Counted from the stretch's first letter, positions 1 through 12,423 are shown. The stretch is DNA of 64,000 nt from Orientallactaga sibirica (GCA_036365145.1 JAEOAD010000001.1:99545501-99609500); one strand, 5' to 3'. Translations and numbers: made by a program. The notes: a model not told the origin generated them from the letters alone.

Positions 1-97
1 GCCCAGTGACATTGGCTCTAGCTAGGTGGCTACAGATACAAATTATAAAATAATAAAACAATTAATATATTGGGGGCCATATATTCAAACTACCACA
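1..97 (-). mobile_element. MaLR-type LTR fragment, cut by window edge
   Basis: This stretch matches the right end of the solo LTR at 23020-23405 almost base for base, including the shared block around ATATTCAAACTACCACA. On the minus strand it therefore starts TGTGGTAGTTTGAAT. Only the 5' part of the LTR lies in the window; the rest is off the left edge. The 5 bases after it (98-102) would be the target duplication but cannot be checked here. Confidence 0.75.
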
Positions 98-244
98 CAT
101 AGTAATTAGGATAGTGGCCAGAGTAAGGGAGACATGTGGGAGGCTGGCAATTATCTATACATTTAGGGAGGGACTGTATATAAATGTGGGGAATATTATT
201 TTGTTGAACACTTGAGATTTTTATGTATTAGTATGTATGTATTA

Positions 245-790
245 ACAGAATAACCAAATACAACAGACTGGCTACCACTGAATTTTTCATAGTGCTGGAG
301 GCTAGAAGTCCAAGGTCAAGATGGAGCTGGGTTTGGTTTCTCCTGACACATATGGATATAGGCATATGGATACCCAAGTTCTCAGTATATTTTTGTACAG
401 TATTTTACCTATGTGCAATCAAGTCTGTCTACAATTCCTTCTTTAAAAATATTTTATTTACTTATTTCCAAGCAGAGAGAGATAGAGAGAGAATAGGGGT
501 AGAGAGAGATAATTGGTCTCCAGCCACTGCAAATGAACTCCATATGCATGTGCCACTGTGCATCTGGCTTTATGTTGATACTGCAGAATCAAACATGGGT
601 CATTAGGCTTTGCAGGCAAGTACCTTAATGACTGAGCAATCTCTTCAGCCTTCTCCATTTTTTATAGGGTCATAACTCATATTGAATTAAAAACCCACTC
701 AAATGGGCTCACTTAACACAATTATCTCTTTAAATCCTTATCTCAAACTCAGTCCTATTCAGGGATGCTAGGATGTAGGAGTTTATCATA
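245..790 (-). mobile_element. MLT1-like LTR (ERVL-MaLR), split by a SINE
   Basis: Read on the minus strand, 245-440 carries the typical MaLR 3' end, seen on the plus strand as CTGGAGGCTAGAAGTCCAAG near 296. The segment 651-790 carries the matching upstream part, with TATAGGGTCATAACTCATAT-type text. The two halves are separated by the SINE at 441-650, so the SINE is younger. Divergence is high, consistent with an old element. The family assignment is from memory of the MLT1/MST consensus. Confidence 0.6.
441..650 (-). mobile_element. DIP-like SINE (short form)
   Basis: On the minus strand this has a tRNA-like head, a conserved middle block seen on plus as CCACTGCAAATGAACTCCA, a GA-rich (CT-rich in sense) spacer, and an AAATAAAT-like tail. 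It recurs about 18 times in the window. The head holds pol III A and B box-like motifs. It interrupts an older LTR (245-790). The name DIP is inferred from resemblance to the jerboa B2-superfamily SINE. Confidence 0.85.
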
Positions 791-1594
791 TAAAGTCAAC
801 CAGGCTCAGTAATTATTTATGAATCAGTACACAAGCAAAATATGTAAATCAAAGTAGAGATAGAAAGTGTAGTTAAGAAAATAAAGTACAAAATGAAGGC
901 TCAAATGCAGCGTCAGGATAATATAGTAGAAAACATGATGCATGATATCAGCATATCCAAGCATAAGTGCTTTTATAAAGATGATGTGTTCACATTTTTG
1001 GAACATTATTGAGAGATCAATGAAAAAAAGAATCAAGAGACATGCATTGCTTCATTGCAGGAAGGCCATCATTGATCTAAGTGGCATATGCTTTACTAGA
1101 GTAGAAAGTGTAAAAGTCAAATAGTTAAGTGGGTTGGGTAGGGATCTGGAAATGAACAAGGAGAAAGAGAATGAAAACACTTCATTGGAGAGGCTAACCT
1201 GAAAATAAGAAATGAAACAGAAGTTGCTAGAGGAAAATAAGCTTGACAGAAGTTGTTATGGCTTGTTTGGACTTAGGTTTCTTTGCTTTTAAAGATAGGA
1301 GATACTATGGCATGTTTGATCATGAAGGGACAGAAGGAAGGTAATCAAGACATGGCTATGTGCAAAACATCAGACAATTCCAAGACTTAGCAAAGGTGTA
1401 GAGCAAGTGATACCCTTCTACACTCCTTAGGAGACTGTTAAATTGTAGAAGAGGAATGCTGAGTTGCATAGACATTATGTAAATTGAAAAGCCTAGTACA
1501 TGGACAATACTCCCAGAACTCAGTAGCCTCAGGTGGAAGAATCATAAGTTCATGGAAAACCTGGTCTGCATAATGGAAAACCTGACTCAAGAGA
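791..1594. other. Unassigned non-coding stretch
   Basis: AT-rich single-copy-looking DNA. I see no long reading frame, splice signals of note or repeat that I can name. Confidence 0.5.
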
Positions 1595-2072
1595 AAAACA
1601 ATATTGAAATCAGTTGCCTGAAGAGATACCCTCCGCCCACATTCCTTGCACCACTATTCACAATAGCCAAGAGGTGAAAAAAACCTAAATGCCCATCTGT
1701 GGATGAATGAATACAGAAAATGAGCTATATCCATGAAATATAGTGGTTTATACTTTACTTAACAAGAGAATTTTACAACATGCTACAATATAGATTGACC
1801 TTGAGAACATTATGTTAAATGAAATAAGCCAGTCACAGAAATATAAAGGTGCCATGATTCCACTTACATGTTTCAAATATTCAAAGTAAAGAATAAATGA
1901 GTAGATTGGTGATTTTTAAGAAGCTAGATGGAGGAGAAAATGAGGAATGTGTATGCACACGCATAGAGTTTAAGTAATGCTATTCATTTTTCCTTAAAGT
2001 TTATGTGGTGTTGGATGTTAAAAAGTTGCATTTCATGTTAACTGTTTGTGCTACAATAAAATATTTTTTTTA
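1595..2072 (+). mobile_element. Old L1 (L1M-type) 3' end
   Basis: The text ACTATTCACAATAGCCAAGA near 1652, a later block GAAATAAGCCAGTCACAGAA near 1823, and a terminal AATAAAATATTTT at about 2056 follow the order of the 3' end of mammalian L1M elements: end of ORF2, then 3'UTR. All frames are broken. It is a 5'-truncated, ancient copy. Confidence 0.75.
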
Positions 2073-2731
2073 AGCTGAACATTCTTAAGGACAAAATGAA
2101 GTTGGAACACAATACTTTCATACAAAAATTTTGTGTTTGAGCTCCTGCATTGCACTGTGGAAAATTTAGGATGGGAAAGATGTAAACCCTGAGAGGTTGG
2201 GGATTTAGGTATGCAAAGCTGATGAGACTTTCAGCTAGGGTCTTATCAAGAGTGATGACATCGGTAAAGCCTCATTCACAAATGGACTAGGGAAATGTGA
2301 CCTTCCCAAGGTCCAAGGTGGATGACTTAGGAAGGCAAAGGAGAGTTGAGACCTTGTGGTGCAGAGCAAGCTTTCTATAAGGCTAAATTCACTTATGCTT
2401 CAGAACTCATTATGATGCACAATTCTGTACATTCTATACACAGACCGCAGGAAGCTGAGGAGCAGTTTACTTACCTCGCTGTTGAAAAGGAACATCCATA
2501 TTTGAGACTATTCTCTCTAAAGGACAGTATCTTAACCATAAAACTATACTTTTTACTATATTTTATGCACAAGTAACATTTTCAGTGGAATGATCTTCAT
2601 GTTTAAATATGACCAATGTTTGTTACAAAAATGTTTAATAGGAAGAAATGTTTGCATTATAAATTTGAATAAAAATTTTGAGATTCATAAACTGATCACA
2701 CACCATGAAAACTAAAACTATAACTAACTGA
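2073..2731. other. Unassigned non-coding stretch
   Basis: No feature I can support. A 76-codon open frame near 2346-2576 has no recognisable similarity and is within chance expectation. Confidence 0.5.
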
Positions 2732-2938
2732 GGGTTGGAGAGACTGCTAAGTGGTTAATGTGCTTGCCTGTAAAGCATAAGAACCCAGGTTTGAATTCCC
2801 CAGTACCCACGAAAGCACAAGGTGGTGCTTGTGTCTGGAGTTCATGTGCAGTGGCTAGAGGCCCTGGTGTGCTCATTCTTTCTTTCTGTTTCTTCTCTCT
2901 CTCTCTCTCTCAAATGAATATGAAATAATTAAATAATA
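2732..2938 (+). mobile_element. DIP-like SINE (short form)
   Basis: Sense orientation: head GGTTGGAGAGACTGCTAAG, the B-box-like AGGTTTGAATTCCCC, the middle block, then CT repeats and a short A-rich tail ending near AAATAATTAAAT. Moderately diverged. Confidence 0.85.
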
Positions 2939-4050
2939 CTATAACTGAAGAAAATGAAAATGTAATAAAAGTTAAATGCAGTATGAACAGAGTAATTTTT
3001 TTCTAATTAAATTCTACTCTATTCTTCCCCACATTGTCAATATAGCCTCTGCTCTACCATCTTCCCAACTTCTAATCTTGCTGTGGGTGATTAATATCTA
3101 AAAATAAGACTGCAGGGACAATCCCCAGGGGACCAAAAACCAAGCTATATAATAGGGCAATATAACAATTTTCCAAGGAGAACTGTATTCCATGAAGTAT
3201 TACATTCGTGAGAGGATATATAGGTGTTAATAACAAGAAATCATGCTAGAAACTAAATATTTTAAAATGTATTCCACAGACAGTCCTGGGAGGGTGAAGT
3301 TCTTATAGATAGCACTTTAACCTTCTTGGGAAACTGGCACTTGAAAGGAGAATTATGTGAAAATTCAGTGAACATAGCAATAAGTGAAGTCATTTTTTCT
3401 TTAATAGTATTCTTTAAAGATGAAGAGAAAAAAGCAAAGACGTGGGAGAGAAAGAGAGGCTTAAAGGACTTGAAATTGTTGTATGTTATAAAGAAAATAA
3501 GTTTTGTATTCCATCCATCCAGATGGTTTTTGATATTTCTGGAGATTCGTGATGCACTAACCTGCTAACCTGTGAATTTACATAAGAGATATATTGTTGG
3601 CCAAACTGGGGCAAAAACTATTTTTAAATGCTTCATACAGTTCCCAGCTCACTAGTTATGCCCCTGTCCATCACATTTATATTTCCCTGCAATGAAGTAT
3701 ATCATGAGCATTCAATAATAAGGTCTGTAAATGCTTTTTAACAATTCCTTAAGTTGAAATTTTGCTGAACTTACTGAATTTTATATCATGTGTGGATTAC
3801 TAAATTTTGTATTATTGAGGTCTTGTTTCAAAGAGTGACATAATATTGCATACACTTTATGTCCAAAGAAAGAAGCCATTCATAGAGTTGAAAATTCCAA
3901 GTATATGAGATTGGCTCAGGAATGAGCTGAGCCATCAATCACCATGAGTAGGTATTGCAACTTTGCCTTTTTATTATAGAATTTAGGGTGCCTCATTATG
4001 CCTGCTTCTACTGTACAGGATTCTCCCACATAACACAAACATGTCTATTT
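2939..4050. other. Unassigned non-coding stretch
   Basis: AT-rich DNA without a recognised repeat or gene. An 80-codon frame at 3326-3568 resembles no family I know. Confidence 0.5.
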
Positions 4051-4266
4051 TAAAAATATATTTATTTAATTGAGAGAGAGAGACCAGTGGGGGATAGAGA
4101 GAGGGATGTGTGGGAGAGAATGGACAAACCAGGCCCTCTAGCTACTGCAAATGAATTTTATATGCATGTGCCACCTTTTGCTTCCTTTTGTAGGTCCTGG
4201 GGAATCAAACCTGGGTCCTTTGGTTTTGCTGGCAAGTGCCTTAAACACTAAGCCATCTCTCCAGCC
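4051..4266 (-). mobile_element. DIP-like SINE (short form)
   Basis: On plus: A/T tail, GAGAGAGAGAGACCAGTGGG, middle block GCTACTGCAAATGAATTTTA, and head complement ending CATCTCTCCAGCCC. A complete antisense copy. Confidence 0.88.
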
Positions 4267-4734
4267 CAGCATGACAAATCTTTAAAGGTATGTCATTATC
4301 AGTGGAAATCTCAATCTAGATTGCCTTTGTGGAGGACAATTGGGCTATCTAGAGCATTTACACTTAAAGTTGAAGCGTCTCTGCTTTAGTCATTCTGAAT
4401 AAAGTGCTTATTTTGGAGAAGTACTTTACTTGTGGTTGTATAGAATGTGTGTGTTGGAAATTTATCACATAATTAAAACCATAAGACATAGCAATAAAAT
4501 GTGATGCCCTAAAAAGTAGAAGATTGTAGAGTTGTGAAAAGACATCTTTATAGGTTTCTCAATGGTGGTTTTGCATGAATAATTCAACTACATAGAAATA
4601 TTTATACAAAAAGATAAACATATATATTTATATGTATGTACTTATATCACTTGACATGTGTGTGTGTGTGTGTTTAACATAATGCTATCACTAAATACAC
4701 TCAATATATTCTGCTTTTGGAAAATAAACTCTTT

Positions 4735-4925
4735 TGCATATTTTATTTATAACTCAGAAGAAAGCTTTTAGTGGCTGTCTTGAAGGAGAGAGAAAGGGAG
4801 AAAATGGGCATGCCAGGCCTCTAGCTAACTTGTGCTTATGGCATACTTGAATACTGGGGAATCAAACCTGGGTCCTTAGGCTTCACAGGCAAATATCATA
4901 ACTGCTAATCCATCTCTCCAGCCCA
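4735..4925 (-). mobile_element. DIP-like SINE, internally deleted
   Basis: It has the tail and head complement (ending CATCTCTCCAGCCC) of the family. The middle block is shortened: the usual CTGCAAATGAAC segment is largely missing after CTAGCTAACTTGTGC. Confidence 0.78.
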
Positions 4926-5162
4926 GTTTTGTATATTTTAATTTAATTACTGATATATTTATAATAAAGTCTACCACACCATTGTTTTTTCTAGATACAC
5001 TTACATCTGGTCTTTCATACTATTTCATCCTTTCAAAACAATTTGAATCTGAGCGATGATGATGTGGGGGGGGCATTTGTGTCACATACATGCATGTGTA
5101 TGTGAGCAAGTGCACATGTACATGTCTGTGAGTGCATGTGAAAAGATGTCAAAACTTGGTGA

Positions 5163-5399
5163 TTTTTTAAAAAATATTTTATGCATTTATTTATAAACAG
5201 ACATATAAAGACAGAGAGAGATGGAGAGAGAGAGAGAGAATGAGAATATGGGCACATCAGGGCCTCTAGTCCTGCAAAGGTACTCTAGATACATATGCCA
5301 TCTTATGCATCTTGCTTTACATGGATACTGGGGAAATTGAACTGGGGTCCTTGGGCTTTGCAGGCAAGTACATTAACTGCTGAGGCACCTCTCTGGCCT
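5163..5399 (-). mobile_element. DIP-like SINE (short form)
   Basis: Full antisense copy with T-rich start, GA-rich spacer at about 5210-5240, the middle block with a small deletion, and head complement ending CACCTCTCTGGCCT. It directly abuts a B4-like SINE. Confidence 0.82.
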
Positions 5400-5424
5400 A
5401 AAGCTGGGTATTTTTTCCAGTTTT

Positions 5425-5596
5425 CTTAACTTTATTTTTGAGATATGCTTTCTCACTGAACCTAGGGCTCACCAATTTTGTGTCCCATAGATATCTTTCT
5501 CTACCTGTCCAATGCTGAATTTAACACAGGTCATGGGGATACAAACTCAGATCCCTATGCTTTTGTGGCAGATATTTTTCTGATTGAATGATCTCC
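5425..5596 (-). mobile_element. B4-like SINE fragment
   Basis: The plus strand reads TTTTTGAGATATGCTTTCTCACTGAACC and continues to a tRNA-like head complement (CTCAGATCCCTATGC). This matches the antisense layout of rodent B4: a B1-like right part joined to an ID-like head. Much diverged. Confidence 0.55.
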
Positions 5597-5996
5597 CCTT
5601 TCCCTACTTTACCATGTCTTACCAAGCAAGCTGACAATCATTTCTTAAAATACATGGTATAAAAACAATTATTCAAGTCTTCTGGCTTCTTTGTTCTCTG
5701 CCCGTAATTCATCTCTCATTCCACTGCCAGTTGCTTTAGTGGATGTAAAAATATAAACTTTCAGCAGAGGGTGAAATGATTCACTTATTTTCTCTCTGAT
5801 TTGGACCACTTAATCTAGGTTTCCACTCTTCTTTTACAATGTGTTTTCAATTATGTAGACCTTGAGAAGGAACAAATATTACTCTTCCATTTCCCCACTT
5901 TTCCTGGTCCCTTCAAGAATAGAATCTTAGCTTTGCTTGTGGATACTATATAGAAGTGGAATTTTAAATCACTGTTAGAAGATTCATGAAGGGGAT

Positions 5997-6470
5997 TGTG
6001 TTAATTAGCATTTCATCACTGTGACCAAATACCTTAGACAAACAGTTTAAGAGAGCAATTGTTTATTTTAGCTCATGCTTACAGAGAGTTCATCCATGTT
6101 TGATTAGCTTGTGCTCTTGGGTAGAGTGTCACAGTGGTGGCAACATGCAGAGGACGTATGTCTTCATTTCTTGACACACAGGAGGAAAAGTAATAAGACA
6201 GGTAGAGATAGAACACAAAAGATATGCCCCCATTGTTGCACTTTATCCAACTATCTCCTGCCTCTAACCACTTCCCATATTATGAATCGATCAAGGGGGG
6301 AATCCATCAATTAGGTCATAAGGTCATGAGTTCATTATCTGTGGAAATCCTATCACAGACACCAGAGGCATGTTTCACTTATCCCAGGCATCTCTGCATC
6401 CATGGAGTCAATTCTGTTTTGCCCAACCAACAGAGAGCACCTTCCAATAAATTATAATTTATCATCTCTG
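5997..6470 (-). mobile_element. LTR-like repeat (probable ERVL-MaLR), antisense
   Basis: The plus strand starts TTAATTAGCATTTCATCACTG, then has CTTAGACAAACAGTTTAAG and GTTTATTTTAGCTCATG. In reverse this is the familiar rodent LTR ending in which an AATAAA signal precedes a motif for heart-of-LTR polyadenylation. Similar blocks occur at 18995, 32905 and 59838. The exact family is not determined. Confidence 0.55.
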
Positions 6471-6561
6471 GAGATGAAGAAATGACTGTGCTATAAGAAC
6501 TTCACAATCTCAGCCCATAGTTTAGTTTGTGGAATAGAAATAAAGACATTAATAAACAGTT

Positions 6562-6946
6562 ATGGTTTGAATGGATATCCACCAATTGATTTAGGAGTTT
6601 ATTAAAGTTTCTAATTTAGATCCCCAGCTGCCTGGCTAGAAGAGGTGTCACTGTGGGTGGACCCTAGGGTCCAGTCCTAAAGTGTGGGGGAGGATTTAGA
6701 ATTCCAGTCTAAAAATATGTAACCTGCTTGAGCTTTGCCTGGGGTTCCTGGAGTGTGATTGATTGCTTATGGGTACAGTAGTGGCTTTTCTCTGGCCTGC
6801 ATGAGCCTGTGAAAGGGGGTGTAGCTTCTTCTGCCATTATGCCACTTCCTCTGAATCTGCAAGCTTCAAGTAAATCCCTTCTTCCTCCCATAAATGGTGT
6901 CTGGTATGGAAGTTCACCCAGCAACGTTGGGCTGACTGCTACAACA
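6562..6946 (+). mobile_element. MaLR-type solo LTR
   Basis: Starts ATGGTTTGAATGG, carries the shared core CTTCTTCTGCCATTATG (near 6824), a degenerate polyadenylation region, and ends GACTGCTACAACA. The heptamer AACAGTT occurs on both sides (6555-6561 and 6943-6949), consistent with a 5-bp target duplication plus terminal bases. No internal region is attached, so it is a solo LTR. Confidence 0.7.
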
Positions 6947-8141
6947 GTTTTTGTAATTTCCTTGTTTTCTTCATCTCTAAGAATCTAAAGACTTCTGATA
7001 TACCTAACTCACTGCACTTGGATACTAATTCTGAGAGAGTTCTGGCAGGTTAAAGTTGGTTATCTGATTCTTGGGTGCTTGGTTTCTTTTCTGTTTTAAT
7101 GAGTTTACTTATTATCAATACCTATGACTTTTTTTTTTTTTTTTAGCTCCTGTCATCCTCTGTTAAGTAAGCACTTCTATTCAGATGCACAGCAAACAGG
7201 ATGCTATGTAGATTCTGTCTGATGACATCCCAACACCCAAAGTATGAAAAAGCACCATTGCCTCAATAGAATAGAGTGACAAAGAGAGAGAAATAGAATG
7301 GGAATATGATCAAATTACAGTATGTCCTTGCCTTATAATTATGAATTAAATTGCTAAGACAAAGAAGAAAGGTTCATTATCTTGTGAGCCTGAAAGCCTA
7401 CTCACTGCCTAGACAATGAATAATGGCAAGTCTGGTGCCTGTTTAGCTGTTGGTCTCAACACATGTGCCATAGTGTCACAGTAAGGACAAAAGCCTCGAT
7501 GAGTTATCAAGTAATGTAATTAAATATAGATTTTTAAAAATGGAGGCTATATTATTTCCTTTCTAAAAGCACCACAGTTTTGGTGCCTTCAGACGAGTTT
7601 TATAGAATGTCAGTCGTATTGATCCCAGTTTTGGGAAATGAATATGCTGTTTATCCCCCCAACTTACCCACTGAGAAGGGCCTGTGCTATCACCTCAAGT
7701 AGCAGGCACTTGAAAATTATGACTACTTAAAAGAAATAGCATATAACACCCTGGAAAATCAGCATGTTTTGAATAATATGTGATTTGTCTACTTCTTATC
7801 AAAGTTTATTTTGTGACTCTTGGGTAGAAATTTCTAAAGATAGTTTGCAAACCTTATTCCACTTGTGAAGCTAAAGAATTGCTTTAGCATAGTTTTGTTA
7901 AACTCAGAAGCATTCTTTTGATCAAACATTAATAACATTTCTCAGTCATAAACAACGATTTATCACTTGTCCTAAGGTTGACACTGCCATTATTCTCAAT
8001 TACCACTGAACTCTCACATATTATTCACTAAATGTCCCTAGAGGAGAGAAGTGAGGAGAGAGCTCTGCTTTAAAAAGAATGAATTGAATTCTTCCTGAGG
8101 TTCAAGCTTTTATAATAAAAAAATTTCCTCACAAGATTGTG

Positions 8142-8189
<48 letters not shown>

Positions 8190-8284
8190 TAACTATACCA
8201 TCCCCTCAAAAGGTAATGGCCTGATTTCTAAGCAATGCATTCAAAATGAAGATTGTACTGAGTAGTCAACATATAATTGGAATT
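6947..8284. other. Unassigned non-coding stretch
   Basis: No gene or named repeat found apart from T-runs at about 7130-7144 and 8157-8188. Confidence 0.5.
8138..8188. repeat. (GT)n followed by poly-T
   Basis: About nine GT units run directly into about 32 T residues. This may be the tail of a retroelement with no recognisable body, or a simple expansion. Confidence 0.9.
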
Positions 8285-8298
8285 GAAAAATGTAAGAA

Positions 8299-8563
8299 GG
8301 GCTGGAGAGATGGCATAGCCATTAAGGTACCTGCCTGCCAAAGCCTAAGAATGCACGTTGGATTGTCCAGATCCCACGTTTAGCCAGAGGTAAAGTGACG
8401 CAAGGGAGCAATGCCATACTTGCCCAGAAGGGGGATCACACATCTGGAATTTGTTCACAGTGGATGAGAGGCTGTTGGCGCACCCATTCTCTGTCGCTCT
8501 GTCTGTCTGTCTCTCTGTCTCAAAAAAAAAAAAAAAACACACAAAAACACACACACAAAAAAA
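8299..8563 (+). mobile_element. DIP-like SINE (long form) with 14-bp target duplication
   Basis: Sense copy starting GGCTGGAGAGATGGCATAG. It carries the extra internal block of the long form (TGACGCAAGGGAGCAATGCC near 8396) and ends in an A-rich tail. The perfect duplication GAAAAATGTAAGAA occurs at 8285-8298 and 8564-8577. This defines both ends and points to insertion by L1-type target-primed reverse transcription. Confidence 0.93.
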
Positions 8564-8775
8564 GAAAAATGTAAGAATGAAATGAGATATTTTGGCTCAA
8601 ATAGCCATTAATTGTCCTGGAAATCCCCAGTATTTCACCAATATCAGTGAAAGAGTTCCCTGTTCCACAATTGTAGAGCACATCAAGAATATTATTATTG
8701 TAAGAAGAACTACTCTAAGAATTATTACTATTCTATGAATTTGAGTGCACATTTTCAAGCAGCTTTTAATTTTTT

Positions 8776-9000
8776 AAATATTTTTATTATTTATGTGCAT
8801 GGGAGTGTGCACACTCTGGCATGTGTGTGGAGGTCAGGGGACAATCTTTTGAGTTAAGGTCTCCACTCTCTTGGCCCTATTTCCCATTGCTGTAGGCACA
8901 TTAGGATAATTACCATGTGGTACTTCATGTCCACCTTTATGTGGGTGCTGAAGAGCACTGAACTAGAGATCTTAAGCATGAGAGCAAGCATATGTACCTA
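8776..9000 (-). mobile_element. B3/B4-like SINE relic
   Basis: Plus-strand text GTGTGTGGAGGTCAGGGGAC (8823) followed by TGTGGGTGCTGAAGAGCACT resembles antisense rodent B3/B4 elements. It is strongly diverged; the subfamily cannot be set. Confidence 0.5.
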
Positions 9001-9034
9001 CTAACCTATATTCACCACATCATTAGCTTTCTGA

Positions 9035-9130
9035 TGACTTATGTGTACTTTAATCCATTGGCTCACATAATTCTCACAGATGTCCTGAGAAGTAGCTATT
9101 ATCATTTCAGTGTGGTATGCAAAATGCACA
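9035..9130 (+). mobile_element. MIR relic
   Basis: The order of GGCTCACATAATTCTCACAG, then GAAGTAGCTATTATCATTT matches the MIR core, which describes cysteine-free non-coding tRNA-SINE sequence shared by mammals. Short and old. Confidence 0.55.
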
Positions 9131-9639
9131 GTAGAATTAATTTATTCTTAGAACACATGGTGGTAGAAAGTAAAAGAAATATTTTGTTGGAGATATTGTC
9201 AATGTATACACTATCCACAAAAACAAGTTGACCAGAATGGTAGGGAAGTTTATTTCTGATTAATAAGAAAATATTAGACCTCCCAATCACTCATCCCAAT
9301 AATGCAACAAAGTGTTCAGTGTTTAGCTACTATCTCCATGGCTCCTGGTAGGGGCCAGGCCAAAGATAGAAGCATTTTTTCTGATGATGCCTAAACAAGT
9401 AGAAGATAAGTTTCTCCTCTGTGGTACTGTTTCTACAGAGCAGCAGAGTGCCTAAGTGAAGAGACGCCTCAAGCACACTGTGCTTCACATGTGAGGAGGG
9501 AATTTCTCCTTCCCACCATTAGTAGTCAGATACTGGCACATTCTCAAAGTCAGAAGAGGAAGAAAAAGTAAGATATGGAGGGTATCATGGACTCCCAAAA
9601 GTTACAACCTTCTTCTTTCTTTTCCTTCTCTTCCCATCA

Positions 9640-10010
9640 ATCTACCAGGGCTACCATAATAAATAGCACAGATTAAATGGTTAGAAGTACGTGGATTCAT
9701 CTTGTCATATCACAAAGGTGAGAGGAAATAAGATCAGAGGCTTTGTAATTATGACCAGTGGCCTTACTCTTTGTGTGGCTCATGTCCATCTTCTCCCTCC
9801 ATCCTCACATACCCTCTTTTCTGTGTTCAATTTCCTGTGAGCTCTTCCTCTTAGAAGACATTAGTCCTATGTGACTAGGAACCTAATTTTGGGATATCAT
9901 TTTGCCTTGATTATATCATGAAATGTTCTATCTCTTATTATAGTAACATTAGGGGCCAGCACACAACACATGGATTTCAAGGTCAAACAATTTAGTCCAT
10001 AACAGCATAT
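9640..10010 (-). mobile_element. MLT1-like LTR (ERVL-MaLR)
   Basis: Plus strand: CTACCATAATAAATAGCACAG at the left end, then CTCATGTCC, then a block AAGACATTAGTCCTATGTGA, and at the right end TTTAGTCCATAACAGC. This is the order of an antisense MLT1/MST LTR over nearly its full length. Old and diverged. Confidence 0.65.
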
Positions 10011-10739
10011 TAGTCAGTCTTGAATTTTGAACCATACATGCAAATAAAACATATGCAAATGAACTATTTTGCCTTAATTTCATCCTGGATTTTTTTGTTT
10101 GTAAACAGAATGATATAGCAAGAAAGTACCTTGAAGTACCAACAATACAAAGTACTTATGATATTGGGTTGAAGATTAGAAACTGAAAAGAGTTACCCAA
10201 TAATATATGAATAAGTGGAAAGTGATTGAAGTGGGTACATGCTCACAGTGGTGATGTGGTGTAATAAGGCTTCAGGACATCTGGAGCAGTTTCTTGAAGT
10301 AGATTGTACTGAGACTCTGTATCAGAACTACCACTTGCTAGTTGTTTGGTCAGAAGTAATTTTTTCTCAGTCCTACTTACTTCATTGTAATTGGTCACAA
10401 TTATTTGCTATGAGGGGACACTGTCAATACACAAAGAGCATAGGATACACACATATGTCTGTGAACACACCCACAACGATGTATTTAGCCTAGTAAGGTC
10501 TCAAAGTCTAAATCCACAGACCATATTTTGGGCATCATGATAGAACACTTCAATATACATAAAATATACATAAAAGCCTAACACCACAGAAGAAATACTG
10601 GACCTTTACTTCCAAAATAAAACAAGATTCTGTGGGACATAGGTTAGTACTGTGTCTTCACCTGGAGTTCAGCAAAAGGACATAGAATTGACGAATAAAC
10701 CTTTGGCCACACTAGGCAGGAGGCTCCTCAGGAAAGATT
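10011..10739. other. Unassigned non-coding stretch
   Basis: No gene or repeat recognised. It contains two octamer motifs ATGCAAAT at 10038-10045 and 10053-10060. Confidence 0.5.
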
Positions 10740-10845
10740 TAGTACCTATTGTATGCCTCACACATGCCCAACACAGTATCTAACATGGTGCTTTGCACCC
10801 AGATGACGATCAGTGCTTATGAAAAAGTGAATGAAGATATGTTCT
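10740..10845 (+). mobile_element. L2/MIR3-like 3' end relic
   Basis: CACAGTATCTAACATGGTGC followed by CAGTGCTTATGAAAAAGTGA resembles the shared 3' end of L2 and MIR3 (the 'cacagtgcctggcac...tgaatgaa' pattern). Short and diverged. Confidence 0.5.
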
Positions 10846-12351
10846 CAAATCACTATCCTTAGTTTTGCAGGTGGACATATCAGAAACTGATAACATGTAA
10901 TCATGACAAAGGTCTTGCATGATCCTCAATCTAAATGATTCCCAGAAGTTGTTCAAAGTAGCTACAGAGTTCACTTTACAAATAAAATGTAACCCAAAGG
11001 CTTATAATAAAGAATGGCAAAAAAAACCTCTAGACAAAAATGTTAAAACTTCATCTTTTTATATCCCATGATGAATGTAGCAGCAAAGTTACAAAAATAA
11101 TCTCAAAAGCCCTACAGCAAGGTTGAAGAAAAATTATGTTACAAAATAATTGTAGATGGATGGGTTACCAAATTCTTGCAAACAGGAATGAGGGGCAGAA
11201 TTAGTTCGATAATACCTGTTATTAAACTATTTCAGCCTAATACTTCTAACAGAAGGTATATCAGGCACAGGAAATGATTTATATCACTAAGACATTGATT
11301 TTAGCAACTATTCTTACTTGTAATATAGAAGAACAGATTGCAATTTGCAGAAATGAATGCCTAGAGCTCAAGAGAAAGTAAATTTCTGAATTTGAAAACT
11401 GCATATAGTATTCCTGCATGTGTGGTGTGGGATTGTCTCTAATTGCAGCCTTTACCATGATTTAAACGACCTTAAACCCATTTGTAAATTTCAGCCAACA
11501 TTTTCATATCTTTGATTTTCAGTAATTACTTTTATAGCTACAAGATTTTTACTGCCTTTCACATTACTTTTGGACATAACCATAATGACTTTTGATTTTT
11601 AACTTCATCTATGTTTAACAGTAAAATTCTCTCCCAAAGAATTTTCATAAATGAAATTATTGCCCTAAATTAAGAGAGGGTTGTTAATTAAAGCAGGTTC
11701 GGGGGTTAAACTCATGTCTGATATAGCTATGAGATCAATGGCACCTTTACCCACAGGTGCTATTCAAACCCTGATTTCTCACTGAGTCTGCTACAGGTTC
11801 CTATCCTCTATACTGCACCACTGCATGGTCTCTTGAAATAAATGTCCTGTTAGTTCCCTGACAATTATGATGAAAAAAAAAAAAAATCTCACACCATGTA
11901 CTTGTTGGCTCCCAGGATAAAATTAGTGCTCCCCCGACAATTAAAAAAATAAATAAATACAGAGAGAGAGTGGGATCTGTGTTCATGGCTGTAGGTCATG
12001 GGTTGAGCCTCAGAATGTGAACAAGTCTCGGCAGCAACCCTCCCAACAAGTTGTACTTCTGCCTATTGTCTCAAATTTTCATCCTGAATTGATAACATTC
12101 GGTATGATGTCTCTCATTAACCTTACTTTCTTTTCTTGTAAGATAGAATTGTTCAAATACCTGTAACAGGAACAAAAACTTCTGATGCAGACATTGAAAT
12201 CTGGGAAATCTGGAGAGGCTACAATGTTCATTGAGATTATGTTCCCATTAGAGTCTTGTGTGATTTCTCCTAAATATTAAAAGCTAACTAATGTTTCTCA
12301 ACCAGCTCAACTCTTAGAGAAATATCAATAACCAAAAGATAACTACTGTTT
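10846..12351. other. Unassigned non-coding stretch
   Basis: About 1.5 kb with no recognised repeat or gene. Short A-runs at 11873-11885 and 11943-11960 break otherwise single-copy-looking DNA. Confidence 0.5.
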
Positions 12352-12364
12352 TAAAAATAATTTT

Positions 12365-12372
12365 TAAATATT

Positions 12373-12423
<51 letters not shown>

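Noticed and set aside
10038..10060. Two octamers ATGCAAAT 15 bases apart
   Set aside because: About four such motifs are expected in the window by chance, and the neighbouring DNA shows no other sign of a regulatory element.
11668..11800. Possible tRNA-like segment around GCAGGTTCGGGGGTTAAAC
   Set aside because: Only one box-like motif is present; no acceptor stem or second box could be paired.
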